Positions 53,303 to 62,269 of a stretch of DNA of 64,000 nt are shown piece by piece. Made by a program: the position numbers and the translations under genes. Origin of the DNA: Pedobacter foliorum (lineage in GTDB: Bacteria; Bacteroidota; Bacteroidia; Sphingobacteriales; Sphingobacteriaceae); assembly GCF_013266735.1 (NCBI RefSeq), contig NZ_JABSNU010000001.1, positions 186,001 through 250,000 on the forward strand, in the 5' to 3' direction. Under the pieces are notes generated by a model. It ran no database searches and was not told the origin of the DNA. It saw only the letters and a program-made list of their open reading frames with translations. How positions within the stretch are numbered: position 1 is the first letter of the stretch; the number at the start of each line of letters is the position of its first letter.

Positions 53303-53335
53303 TTTACGAATTTTAAGAACAAACGTTTGCGTAAA
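53303..53335. promoter_or_regulatory. Operator-like palindrome between divergent genes
   Basis: CAAACGTTTG at 53320-53329 is a perfect 10-base palindrome with the central CG of LacI-type operators. Wider inverted arms TTTACG (53303-53308) and CGTAAA (53330-53335) overlap it. It lies between the divergent isomerase-like and acetyltransferase-like genes and could control both. No LacI-type gene is visible in the window. Confidence 0.35.
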
Positions 53336-53391
53336 TATTAATAGTGTTAAAAAGAAATAAATAATATATTTTTAAGTAGATATAGAACCAA

Positions 53392-54510
53392 ATGGAAAAC
53401 TCAATAGCCAACAACAACGCTAACCGATTGCGCTCTCTTGATTTTATGAGAGGATTAGTGATGGTTTTACTTACACTTGAGACTGCAGAACTCTATCCCC
53501 ACATCAGAGCGTGTATTACAGATAAAGAAAGCTTTGGTTTTAAGATCATTTCTCAGTTTTTCCATAATCATTGGGTTGGACTTCACTTATGGGATTTAAT
53601 TCAACCTGCATTTATGTTTATGGCAGGGGTTTCTATGGCCTATTCCTTAACAAGTCAAACAGCAAATGGGGTTGGTTGGAACCAGCAGTTAATTAAAGTC
53701 CTAAAAAGATGTGGACTATTGTTGTTTTTTGGTGTGTTCAAAAGAATACATGACCCAAACTGGCTGTCTCTTGAAGCATTAGATGTTACCGATATTCTTA
53801 CTCAATTGGCTTTCACTACATTAATTGCCTTCTTGCTATTCAACCTGAAGTCTAGGGTCCAAATATTTGCATGCGTCGGCCTCCTAGTTTTAACCGAGCT
53901 TTTGTATCGCTATAATCCGGTAGACGGGTATAATCAGGCTTTTGTTGACGGAAAGAACTTCGGTGATTACATGGATTTGATTCTATTTGGACAGCATACC
54001 CATGGCTATGTGTTCATCAATTGGCTGCCAACAGCTGTTCACACCATAGCCGGAACAATAGTGGGTAAAATGTTTATTCAGAATAGAAATCAATTGAAGT
54101 ATTTGGTGGTGGTTGGAACCATTTCCCTTATCATAGGCTATGGTATGAGTGCAGTTAATATTACCCCAATAATTAAACCGATAGCTACCAGTTCATTTAT
54201 GCTGGCTTCACTGGGTTTCTGTATGTTGGCATTGGCTTTAAGTTACTGGTGGATAGATGTAGAACTGAATCGTAAGGGGCTGCTGCTTTTTCAGGTGGTA
54301 GGAATGAACTCTATATTCGTTTACCTATTTTGTGATACTGTAGGGAAGCATTGGCTCAACGAGTACGTTGAGATCATTACCACGCCTCTTTTTAAATTAA
54401 CCGGACTGGGAGACAACCTTATTATGGTGCTGGTTTCCCTTTCCATATTTGCTGCTGAATGGGGAGTATTCTATTTCCTGTATAAGAAAAAGATCTTCTT
54501 TAAATTGTAG
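53392..54510 (+). CDS. HGSNAT/DUF5009-like membrane acetyltransferase
   Basis: A 372-residue membrane protein with about ten helices. RLRSLDFMRGLVMVLLTLE at about 12-31 and NHWVGLHLWDLIQPAFMFMAGVSM at about 63-86 match the heparan-alpha-glucosaminide N-acetyltransferase-like family, which acetylates terminal sugar amines across membranes. The histidine in VGLHLWDLI is the likely active residue. With the sulfatases and the isomerase-like protein it may help process glycosaminoglycan-like sugars. It is a lone plus-strand gene. Confidence 0.8.
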   Translation: MENSIANNNANRLRSLDFMRGLVMVLLTLETAELYPHIRACITDKESFGFKIISQFFHNHWVGLHLWDLIQPAFMFMAGVSMAYSLTSQTANGVGWNQQLIKVLKRCGLLLFFGVFKRIHDPNWLSLEALDVTDILTQLAFTTLIAFLLFNLKSRVQIFACVGLLVLTELLYRYNPVDGYNQAFVDGKNFGDYMDLILFGQHTHGYVFINWLPTAVHTIAGTIVGKMFIQNRNQLKYLVVVGTISLIIGYGMSAVNITPIIKPIATSSFMLASLGFCMLALALSYWWIDVELNRKGLLLFQVVGMNSIFVYLFCDTVGKHWLNEYVEIITTPLFKLTGLGDNLIMVLVSLSIFAAEWGVFYFLYKKKIFFKL

Positions 54511-54524
54511 TATTGGTCAATAGG

Positions 54525-55391
54525 CTAATCAAGGATGCTATATGTCTTTTTAAGCCCTTTTGCCGTTTTGTTTAACTCCTGATCACTTAATGGACGATCA
54601 TACAGCAGAAACCTTGAAATCTCACCAATAAAGGATTCTGTACCCGGATGTTCAATGGCATCACGTTCCTGGCCAATAGAAAGTTTGGAGGAGTTAGCCA
54701 TTTTATTAACAGGGAAGGGCTGCGTAACAACCGGTAAAATGCCGTTGTTTAAATATAAAGAAAGCATAACAGTGTCAGTTCCTTTACCCATTCTGCCCAT
54801 TAAAAGGTAGTATTTGTCTTGTTCAAGTATTGCGCTGGCAGTAACGTGCGGGTTGTTATTGTCCCAGCGCCCAAATGTTACCCCATTTCTACTGCCCATC
54901 CAAATGCTATTGTTGTCATTAAGCCCTCCCCAAATACCTTCGTAATTTTCGCCATTCTTTAAATTTCCAAAAAAGGAATTTACATCTTTCAGCTCACCAG
55001 ATTGTTTTCCTGCCTTTAAAACACAAAACCAGGTGTACCCATTTCCGGTAAGTAAATGGTCAAATGCGTCTTCATCATGCGCAACAAGCTCTTGTTTGTT
55101 AAAAACAATTGTGTTATGCCCGTTTAATTCCGATAGTTTATTTTTTAAAGAAGGCATGCCCGAACCTTTAACTTTTCGCCCTTCATCTCTTTTTACAAAT
55201 TCCTTTACTGCAGGTGTTGAGGCCTGATTTATCCATTTCTCAACCCTGTTGTCATTATTGGCGACAACCCCTTTATCTGCATCCAAATCAACAATCAATC
55301 CCTTTTGAAGAATCTTTGCAGATGAATCGACCAATACGAATCCGCATAAGACCGATCCCAGTAACAATAGAATGAAAGCTATTTTGTTCAT
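54525..55391 (-). CDS. Secreted LamG/concanavalin-like protein
   Basis: A 288-residue exported protein with a signal at about 1-26. The remainder looks like a single LamG/ConA-like beta-sandwich: LIVDLDADKGVVANNDNRVEKWINQAS at the start, HNTIVFNKQELVA, YTWFCVLKAG, and FIGEISRFLLYDRPLSDQELNKT at the end, which is the hallmark closing strand of LamG_3 domains. Such domains bind glycans or link to other modules. It faces the acetyltransferase-like gene convergently. No catalytic motif is visible. Confidence 0.72.
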   Translation of the reverse strand: MNKIAFILLLLGSVLCGFVLVDSSAKILQKGLIVDLDADKGVVANNDNRVEKWINQASTPAVKEFVKRDEGRKVKGSGMPSLKNKLSELNGHNTIVFNKQELVAHDEDAFDHLLTGNGYTWFCVLKAGKQSGELKDVNSFFGNLKNGENYEGIWGGLNDNNSIWMGSRNGVTFGRWDNNNPHVTASAILEQDKYYLLMGRMGKGTDTVMLSLYLNNGILPVVTQPFPVNKMANSSKLSIGQERDAIEHPGTESFIGEISRFLLYDRPLSDQELNKTAKGLKKTYSILD

Positions 55392-55443
55392 TGTGCTAAG
55401 GTGTTTTAAATTAAAGATTTAAATCCTGCATCAAGATAAATAT

Positions 55444-56571
55444 TTAATCAATCAGATTCTTATTTAGATAGTTTTTCCGGAAAACCAAGTAGGCTATTGG
55501 CACAAAAACAGTGGGTATCACCCAGGTTACCCTATAAATGATTATAAGAAATACCAGGTTAAACAGTACAAAGATCCATATCAGATACCTTTTCATATTT
55601 AAGCCAATCCAGTAAAGTAAACTTCTAAATAAGATCATTGTGCTAAAACCCTGCATAAGAAGCTTAAATGAATCAATCCCGAAAGCACTAACAAACCACA
55701 GCACCTCAGGGAGCATTAATATAAAATAGTTTAAAAAAGAGCCTAAAAACTGCCTGGTTATACTGAAAGGGAAATTCCTGGAGAAATAAAGATACTTCTC
55801 GTTAAAGCGAAACTCGTTGTAGATAAGTAACGTATGCGCTGTTACAATCATTAATACCACTAAACTTGGAACGGTAGAACCATCTTTAATATCTGAGAAA
55901 ACTGCAAATACACCAATAATCAGTACCCATGAAATAGCTTTGGTTACCAGGTAAGTGATCTTAAGTTTATCAAAAACAAAGAGTGTATACAAAAGAAAAA
56001 ATGGCTTATTCCATTTTCTTATCAGCCTCATAAGCAGGCTTGAATTATCAATGTCTATTAGTTTATTTGAGAGCCTGATGTATATCCAGACGCTTAAAAT
56101 TAACAGCAGAAACAGGTAAAGTAAAATAGCAACAGGTATAATGTAATGACCATAATTAAAGCCGATTATGCTTGCAAACAAAGCGTAGGCTATCAATGGC
56201 AGAAGTATGCTAAACTGTACATAGAACCAGCTTTTAAACTGCTGCCATTTATTGAATGATGAAGCGCTATGGTATAGAAATTCATTATTCCTGTTTGCCA
56301 ATTGCGTGGCAACATATTGCCAGCTTTTTACGGCATAAATCAAAGCAGCCAGACAGAAAAAACCCATGATCACCGGGCTGCTTACCAGCGATAGTGTAAT
56401 CATCAAATTCCAAAAGGTAAAAGCCCATGTAGGAACACTGCCCAGTGTATTGATGAAAAAACAGTAGCACAGTATTGTGCCGAATAAGAAGATCAGTATT
56501 CCAGAGTGCATCCGATAGAAACCGGAAGAGAATATCTTCATCAATACATTGGTCAATGCTGATTGCCTCAT
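55444..56571 (-). CDS. ABC transporter membrane subunit-like protein
   Basis: A 375-residue membrane protein with about ten hydrophobic segments. It has no strong family motif that I recognise. Its start overlaps the ATP-binding gene by 4 bases, which marks it as the permease of an ABC-2-type transporter. RKWNKPFFLLYTLFVFDKL and FSRNFPFSITRQFLGSFLNYFILMLPEVLWF resemble permease proteins of Bacteroidota exporters. The substrate is unknown. Confidence 0.72.
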   Translation of the reverse strand: MRQSALTNVLMKIFSSGFYRMHSGILIFLFGTILCYCFFINTLGSVPTWAFTFWNLMITLSLVSSPVIMGFFCLAALIYAVKSWQYVATQLANRNNEFLYHSASSFNKWQQFKSWFYVQFSILLPLIAYALFASIIGFNYGHYIIPVAILLYLFLLLILSVWIYIRLSNKLIDIDNSSLLMRLIRKWNKPFFLLYTLFVFDKLKITYLVTKAISWVLIIGVFAVFSDIKDGSTVPSLVVLMIVTAHTLLIYNEFRFNEKYLYFSRNFPFSITRQFLGSFLNYFILMLPEVLWFVSAFGIDSFKLLMQGFSTMILFRSLLYWIGLNMKRYLIWIFVLFNLVFLIIIYRVTWVIPTVFVPIAYLVFRKNYLNKNLID

Positions 56572-57200
56572 TGCTCCACTGTAAGTGTTTGTTGATCTAC
56601 CAGTAGTATCCTGGATTTTACTAAAAGCTCTTCATTTAGGGCTTGGTGAGAGGACAAAAGGAAAGTGGTGCTTTCTTCCTCATGCTTTTTCAATATCCAC
56701 TGGCATAATATGGATAAAGACTCCGTGTCAATCGTAATCAAGGGTTCATCAAGCAGAATTACTTTAGGCTTTCCTAAAAAAGCAAGCACCAAAGAAAGCT
56801 TTTTAAGCATCCCACTCGAATAAGAGCCTACCGCATTGCTCAGGTAACTCGCCATTTTCATACTTTCAATGAAATAGGATTCTTGACCAGGGGAGGCTTG
56901 TTTTGCTTTTGCAAACAAAGCTATCATTTCCCAGCCCGTCAAAAACTCAGGATAAATAGGTTCGGCATCGGCAAAGTTTACCATTTTTCTATAGGCAACA
57001 CCATCCTTTTTTACGCTCACATTGTTCAGTAATATTTCGCCCTCAAAGAAGAGGAATCCGCCAATAGACTTTAGTAAAGTACTCTTTCCGGATCCATTAA
57101 CTCCCTTAATCCAATAGATGCCAGATTCAATTGCCAATCGATCTATCTCTAAAATAGGATGATAGCCATATGATTTTCGGAAGTTGTTAAATTGAAGCAT
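56568..57200 (-). CDS. ABC transporter ATP-binding protein
   Basis: A 210-residue ATPase. Walker A is GVNGSGKST (about 34-42), the signature is SYSSGMLKKLSLVLAF, and Walker B is PKVILLDEP with a switch His in LLSSHQALNEE. It pairs with the overlapping permease at 55444-56571. The small size and lack of further domains fit exporter ATPases of the CcmA/NatA type. It is divergent from the small Cys-rich protein gene. Confidence 0.9.
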   Translation of the reverse strand: MLQFNNFRKSYGYHPILEIDRLAIESGIYWIKGVNGSGKSTLLKSIGGFLFFEGEILLNNVSVKKDGVAYRKMVNFADAEPIYPEFLTGWEMIALFAKAKQASPGQESYFIESMKMASYLSNAVGSYSSGMLKKLSLVLAFLGKPKVILLDEPLITIDTESLSILCQWILKKHEEESTTFLLSSHQALNEELLVKSRILLVDQQTLTVEQ

Positions 57201-57287
57201 TCAGCATAATGGTTATTGTTAATTGAAATTTAGAAACCACAAACAAATAAATGTTACATTTTAATTACACGTTGTTTCCTAATCACT

Positions 57288-57295
57288 ACCTTTGC
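57288..57295 (+). promoter_or_regulatory. Bacteroidota -7 box candidate TACCTTTG
   Basis: TACCTTTG matches the TAnnTTTG consensus of Bacteroidota promoters, with TTG (57273-57275) upstream as a possible -33 element. A start of transcription about 7 bases later would fall at the first codon of the gene at 57303, so that transcript would be leaderless or translation would start at a later Met. Confidence 0.4.
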
Positions 57296-57302
57296 CGTAA
57301 TT

Positions 57303-57671
57303 ATGTTCAGAGGCCTCATTGCTTTTTCTCTAATCTTTATGATGCTGACTGCTAATTTTAGCAGATTCTTCATATATGCAGGATTTGAGCTGAACAAAAA
57401 TTACATTGCATCTGAACTTTGTGAGAATAGAGATAAGCCGGCAATGCACTGTAATGGCAAGTGTTACCTGATGAAGAAGCTTAAGCAGGCCGAAGAAAAG
57501 GAAAAGAATCAAAGCCGCGCCGCTCAAAAAGTCCATTTCCAGGAAGCATTAATTGCTAATAAATCAAATTTCAACTTTTTACCCCAACTAATTAAAGTTC
57601 TTAAACCGATAGAGTTACCCTTTGCACTTCCAAGGTACTCCGGCACCATATTCCATCCGCCTCAGGCCTAG
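57303..57671 (+). CDS. Small Cys-rich membrane protein of a metal-linked TonB cluster
   Basis: A 122-residue protein with one N-terminal hydrophobic segment (about 1-27) and then a conserved-looking cysteine core, LCENRDKPAMHCNGKCYLMKKL, holding three cysteines and one histidine. A basic helix and a C-terminal FHPPQ end follow. Similar small proteins occur next to TonB receptors in Bacteroidota, in my recollection. The cysteine pattern suggests binding of copper, iron or heme. It heads the cluster with the receptor 70 bases downstream. The function is inferred. Confidence 0.6.
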   Translation: MFRGLIAFSLIFMMLTANFSRFFIYAGFELNKNYIASELCENRDKPAMHCNGKCYLMKKLKQAEEKEKNQSRAAQKVHFQEALIANKSNFNFLPQLIKVLKPIELPFALPRYSGTIFHPPQA

Positions 57672-57741
57672 CTTAAACGCAAAACAGAATGCGCTATTCT
57701 GATATTTTCATGGAATAACAATTATACTTTAATTTTTTATA

Positions 57742-60048
57742 ATGCACCTATTCAGATACTTATATATATCTATAGGGTTGGTTATGATATTTATTCATAC
57801 CCAAGCCCAAACACAGCCTGTTAAAGGCCATATCTACGACTCTCAAACACGCCAGCCATTGGCAGGTGTTATTTTAACAACAAACACAGCCCAACAAGTG
57901 GGCAAGTCAGATGCAAAAGGATACTTTGAAATCAGCAGCGAACAACCAGACGGACAAGTAAAAGCAACTTTACCTGGATATAAATCACAGCTCATTAAAA
58001 TCAATGCTGATCAAAACGAGCTTAATGTTCAATTAGAAGCTGATGGAGTAAGCCTAAATGAAGTTAGGGTTGCCGGTTATAGTGAGAACAAAACCAGCAA
58101 AGAAACTGCAGGAGGAATCTCTCTAATAACTTCAAGAGACATTAACCGCGGCAGCGGAGTTTCATTACAGTCTGCTTTTAATTCAATCCCGGGGATCCGG
58201 ATGGATCAAAGTACGCTTTCAGAAGCTCGTATTTCAATCAGAGGAAACGGTGTGCGTGCATCTTATGGCATTCGTAACGTAAAGATTTATGTCAATGAAA
58301 TCCCGGTTACAGAGGCCGATGGTACTACCCGAATAGAAGCGCTGGATGTAAACAGTATCGGTAGAGCAGAGGTGATAAAAGGGCCTGCATCAAGTATATA
58401 TGGCGCTGGAACTGCAGGGGTTATCAACTTCCAATTGCAACGGTCGCCATACCAGGAACAAAGCATAGAAGCATCAGCACTTGTTGGTTCCTATGGCTTA
58501 CATCGTTTAGCCACCACGTACAGAAGTGGTGGAGATAAGGTGAACAGCTATGTATCTTATGGCTGGCAGGAATACGATGGTTACCGCGATCATAGTAAAG
58601 ATATGCGTAGATTTTTAACGGGTAACTTTCAGCTTTTTCCAAGCGACAAGCGTATCATTACCTTAATGCTGAACAGAACCACGCAGTATTCTCAAATTCC
58701 AGGATCATTAACACTGGATCAGGTTAATGAAAATCCAAAGCAAGCAAACGCTACGAATCTTGATAAAGCTGCCGGCCGATATCAAAACTGGACAAGGGTA
58801 GGTCTTGGTCAGCAATATCGCTTCAATGATCAGTTCTCTAACAATACCAGCGTTTTCACCTATTTCTATGATTTGAACCACCCGCTTCCTTATGCTTACA
58901 TCCGTAACACCTATCAGAGCTACGGCGGTAGAACCCGCTTTGCTTACGATCCGGGTTTTAGTGCTTTGCCTACGCGTTTTACAGTTGGAGCAGAATACAA
59001 TAGTGGCTTAACCAAAGGAACTCAATACGTAAACAACAAAGGTAATGAGGGTGCAATTAATTCGAATATTGACTATCAGAATACTCAGTACTCCTTGTTT
59101 TATCAGTCTGAAACAGAGCTAGCTACAAAGACTACCTTAACTCTGGGTATCAGTTACAATAGCCTTAATTACGATGTTCAGGATTACCTGAAACAAAATC
59201 AGAGTGGCGTAAAGAAGTTTGATCCTCAAGCCACTCCGCGCATTGCCCTTAGTCATACTTTTAGTGACGCACTTAGTTTACACGCAAGTGTAAGTTCAGG
59301 TTTCTCGCCTCCTTCAAGTTCCGAAATCAAGAATGTAGATGGCTCTATCAATCCAAATCTGCAAGCAGAAAAAGGAATGAACTATGAGTTCAATGCAAAA
59401 GGTAACCTGCTGAGATCTCGTTTGGAGTATGATCTTGCTTTCTTTAAAATGGACATGAAGGGCGAGCTAATCGCCCAATCTATACAACAAGGCATTACCA
59501 TTTACAATAACTCAGGTAAAACAAGCCATAATGGGGTAGAGTTGTCTTTATCATATCAGCTATTCAAACCTGAAGATGACAGCCGGATACTAAGCTTACG
59601 TCCATTTGTAGCAATAACTTATTCCGATTTTAAGTTTAAAGACTATAAAACGTTAAATGCTAAAAATGAAGTAACCGCTACATACGATGGAAATGAGCTT
59701 ACAGGAATTGCACCATGGATGGTAAATGCAGGTATAGACTTGGAAACCAAAAGCGGCTTATACTTCTATGGAAGCTATTTTTACAGCGATAAACTACCAT
59801 TAAATGATGCAAATATAAACTACAACCCTGCTTACAGCGTAGTAAATGCAAAGTTGGGCTATAAAAAACAAGTAGTTAACCATCTGGAAGTAAACGCTTA
59901 TGCCGGTCTTGACAATATCCTGAATAAAAGCTACAGTTCCATTGTTTCATTAAACGCTGCAAGCTTTAATGGTAGTCAACCTGCTTATTTCAACCCATCT
60001 CCAAAACGAAATGGATATGGAGGTTTAAATATCAAATATTTATTCTAA
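57742..60048 (+). CDS. TonB-dependent outer-membrane receptor with carboxypeptidase-regulatory domain
   Basis: A 768-residue receptor. The signal (1-22) is followed by a CarboxypepD_reg-like domain (GHIYDSQTRQPLAGVILTT), a plug (SIPGIRMDQSTLSEARISIRGNG, VIKGPASSIYGAGTAGVINF) and a C-terminal beta barrel ending in YGGLNIKYLF with an aromatic last residue. There is no SusD partner, so small chelates or metal ions are likelier cargo than glycans. The next gene overlaps by one base. I favour a copper-, iron- or heme-type substrate from the neighbours. Confidence 0.9.
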   Translation: MHLFRYLYISIGLVMIFIHTQAQTQPVKGHIYDSQTRQPLAGVILTTNTAQQVGKSDAKGYFEISSEQPDGQVKATLPGYKSQLIKINADQNELNVQLEADGVSLNEVRVAGYSENKTSKETAGGISLITSRDINRGSGVSLQSAFNSIPGIRMDQSTLSEARISIRGNGVRASYGIRNVKIYVNEIPVTEADGTTRIEALDVNSIGRAEVIKGPASSIYGAGTAGVINFQLQRSPYQEQSIEASALVGSYGLHRLATTYRSGGDKVNSYVSYGWQEYDGYRDHSKDMRRFLTGNFQLFPSDKRIITLMLNRTTQYSQIPGSLTLDQVNENPKQANATNLDKAAGRYQNWTRVGLGQQYRFNDQFSNNTSVFTYFYDLNHPLPYAYIRNTYQSYGGRTRFAYDPGFSALPTRFTVGAEYNSGLTKGTQYVNNKGNEGAINSNIDYQNTQYSLFYQSETELATKTTLTLGISYNSLNYDVQDYLKQNQSGVKKFDPQATPRIALSHTFSDALSLHASVSSGFSPPSSSEIKNVDGSINPNLQAEKGMNYEFNAKGNLLRSRLEYDLAFFKMDMKGELIAQSIQQGITIYNNSGKTSHNGVELSLSYQLFKPEDDSRILSLRPFVAITYSDFKFKDYKTLNAKNEVTATYDGNELTGIAPWMVNAGIDLETKSGLYFYGSYFYSDKLPLNDANINYNPAYSVVNAKLGYKKQVVNHLEVNAYAGLDNILNKSYSSIVSLNAASFNGSQPAYFNPSPKRNGYGGLNIKYLF

Positions 60049-61325
60049 TGAATATGAAAAGAACAATAGCAATACTGCTTGTAGGAATTATCTTTCTCAC
60101 CGCATGTAAAGAGAAACCAGCTACAATTGGTACCTTAAATACCCAAGGGGTAGCTGTAGGCTCATACCTGACACAGGACAATAAAGGCAATCCGGTGCTT
60201 TGCTGGTCTGAACAAGATGGTAAAGACGCTCTTTACCGCTTAAAATATGCTATTTACAACCAGAAAACCAATACGTTTGAAAACCAAGTTACTGTTCCCG
60301 CTTCTAGCGGGATCAGTACATCGGCAGAGAGCATGGGCAAAGTTGCCTTTAAGGCCGATGGAACAGTGATCGCAGTGTATTCAAAAAGGTTCTTAAATGA
60401 AAAGAACCCTTACGCAGGAGCTATTTATTACAGTTCATCAGCAGATAATGGGAAAACCTGGTCTTCATCTCAGTTTTTGCACTCAGATACAAGTCACAAT
60501 TACGGGCGTAGCTTTTTCGACATCACTACTTTAAAAGATGGCGAAATTGCTGCTGTGTGGCTTGATGGACGTTACGGTAAAAGCATCAAAGGTTCGGCAT
60601 TATTCTTTAATAAAACGATTAAAGGCAAGGGCTTCGGTGTAGATAGCTGTCTTGAAAAGGGTACTTGCGAGTGTTGCAGAACCGAAATCCTTGCAGACAA
60701 CACAGGCAATATCCACTTAGCTTACAGGAATATCACTATGCCTACAGGCCTGGCAGATAAACAAGTTCGCGATATGGGCTATAAAGTATCAACTGATAAT
60801 GGAAAAACGTTTAGTGCTGTAAAAACCATTAGCAACGACAATTGGGAAATCGATGGTTGTCCGCACTCAGGCCCTTCACTTGCCGTTACAAAAGATGGCG
60901 TAAATGCAGTTTGGTTTACCGCCGGGGGAGGTTCGGGCATTTACTATGCATCACTCAACAAGAATACAAATTTCGATAAGCGCAGGTTAATTACTGCACA
61001 CGGCAAACACCCACAGTTAATTGCGCTTGCAAACAACCAATTAATTATGGTTTGCGAAGAATTGAATGAGGAGCCGGCAGCAGAACCAATGAAAATGAAC
61101 CATTCACATGGAGGCGGAGGAATGAAAATGAGTCATGAACCTGCAGCGAACGCCAAAATAATACTTACCAACTTAAGTAAAAACAAAACTACCGCTCTTA
61201 CGGATGGCCAGCAGCCAGATCATCATGCAGTAATTACCACCCTAAAGGACGGGGCCTTAATAGCATGGGTAAGAGAAAACAATGGACGATCGGAGATCTG
61301 TTACACTAATATAAAAGCGAATTAA
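60048..61325 (+). CDS. BNR-repeat lipoprotein with CECC motif and Met/His tail
   Basis: A 425-residue lipoprotein (lipobox LTAC, Cys20). The beta-propeller shows two Asp-box repeats, SSADNGKTWSS and STDNGKTFSA, as in sialidase-fold proteins. Sialidase catalytic arginines and the nucleophile Tyr/Glu are not evident. Unusual features are CLEKGTCECCRTE near residue 208, DGCPHSGPS, and a KMNHSHGGGGMKMSH tail segment near residue 350, all typical of copper or other metal binding. It overlaps the TonB receptor gene by one base. I infer a metal-handling surface partner of the receptor, not a sialidase. Confidence 0.7.
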   Translation: MNMKRTIAILLVGIIFLTACKEKPATIGTLNTQGVAVGSYLTQDNKGNPVLCWSEQDGKDALYRLKYAIYNQKTNTFENQVTVPASSGISTSAESMGKVAFKADGTVIAVYSKRFLNEKNPYAGAIYYSSSADNGKTWSSSQFLHSDTSHNYGRSFFDITTLKDGEIAAVWLDGRYGKSIKGSALFFNKTIKGKGFGVDSCLEKGTCECCRTEILADNTGNIHLAYRNITMPTGLADKQVRDMGYKVSTDNGKTFSAVKTISNDNWEIDGCPHSGPSLAVTKDGVNAVWFTAGGGSGIYYASLNKNTNFDKRRLITAHGKHPQLIALANNQLIMVCEELNEEPAAEPMKMNHSHGGGGMKMSHEPAANAKIILTNLSKNKTTALTDGQQPDHHAVITTLKDGALIAWVRENNGRSEICYTNIKAN

Positions 61326-61329
61326 CAGC

Positions 61330-62085
61330 TTATTTATCAACTTCTAAAAGGGCTTCTTTGAGCCCTTTTATTACTGAATCAGAATTGCCCCAACTGGCAA
61401 ATTTAATGGTGTGGTTTTGATCTGCGACCAGCATGATAGGCATGTTTTCTGTTTGGTAAGCTTTAGTAACAGCACCCGCGTCTACAAACAGCTGATTGTA
61501 AAAGATTGGCGTTTGCTTTAATCCATCAGCAACGCTATTTACCGTTTCATAGGAAATTAACAGAACTTCTAAACCTTTAGGATTCTTAATTGATCTGATG
61601 AGTTCATTAACCTTGTCATAGTTATTGGTACTAAAACAACCGGGGTGCCAAAAAATCATCAGTATTGACTTTTGAGTTAAAGCTTCAATATTGGTTTTCT
61701 TAGCCAATGGATCCAGGTTTAAAGTAGTTCCAACCTGTAGTTTTGGACTAGGTGGGCGCAAGGCTATTTTGGTAAGTTCATATTGTTCCGCCTCTTTAAC
61801 AAGGTCTCTTTTCTGAATAACCCTTCTCATCAGACTATCTGAATTCTTTTTCATTAAAACAATCCGATACTTTTCTCCTTTAAGCATATCGGCTACTTTC
61901 AAAGAATCGACTTTATTTCCTTCTTCATCATATACAATTCCACTTTGATCGATCATTTTATTCAAATCTGCACCATTCATAGTCACTATTCCAGAAGTAG
62001 TTTTTTGGGTAGTTTGTGCCGTAACAATCGTAGAAGCACATATTAGCAGAGAAAAGAGGAGCGTTGTTTTCATTTTAGACATCAT
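61330..62085 (-). CDS. Secreted thioredoxin-fold protein lacking a complete CxxC
   Basis: A 251-residue exported protein (signal about 4-24; ATG 62085 or 62073). The C-terminal 140 residues are TlpA/redoxin-like: VGTTLNLDPLAKKTNIEALTQKSILMIFWHPGCFSTNN. In thioredoxins this position is WCxxC; here it reads HPGC, so the first cysteine is replaced by His. The rest of the fold (cis-Pro ENMPIMLVAD) is intact. It may be a one-cysteine redoxin, a peroxiredoxin-like form or a metal binder. It is convergent with the BNR lipoprotein gene. Confidence 0.75.
   Translation of the reverse strand: MMSKMKTTLLFSLLICASTIVTAQTTQKTTSGIVTMNGADLNKMIDQSGIVYDEEGNKVDSLKVADMLKGEKYRIVLMKKNSDSLMRRVIQKRDLVKEAEQYELTKIALRPPSPKLQVGTTLNLDPLAKKTNIEALTQKSILMIFWHPGCFSTNNYDKVNELIRSIKNPKGLEVLLISYETVNSVADGLKQTPIFYNQLFVDAGAVTKAYQTENMPIMLVADQNHTIKFASWGNSDSVIKGLKEALLEVDK
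61346..61369. terminator. Bidirectional hairpin inside the 3' end of the redoxin-like gene
   Basis: AAAAGGGCT (61346-61354) and AGCCCTTTT (61361-61369) pair perfectly over 9 bp with a 6-base loop. It lies 20 bases after the stop of the BNR gene, within the coding end of the convergent gene. For the plus strand it is a plausible Rho-independent terminator; the T-run is only four bases. Confidence 0.6.
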
Positions 62086-62269
62086 TGGTTACCCTAATTT
62101 AACTTATATTAATCAGAAATCGAGCAATTATTTCCTTGTATTGGGTAATTCACAAGAATATTACGGCTTGAAACCCACATAAAGCCCCTTCTCGGCATTG
62201 GTATGCTATTTGTCTAGGTGCAGTACACAATTAAACCTATTTTTACCCTTATTGTCTCAATGTAATTCA

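Noticed and set aside
57685..57701. CAGAAT/ATTCTG hairpin between the small Cys-rich gene and the TonB receptor as a terminator
   Set aside because: The stem is only six AT-rich base pairs without a proper T-run, and the two genes look cotranscribed.
60048..61325. Call as an exo-alpha-sialidase
   Set aside because: Asp boxes are present, but the arginine triad and nucleophile of sialidases are not seen, while metal-binding motifs are.
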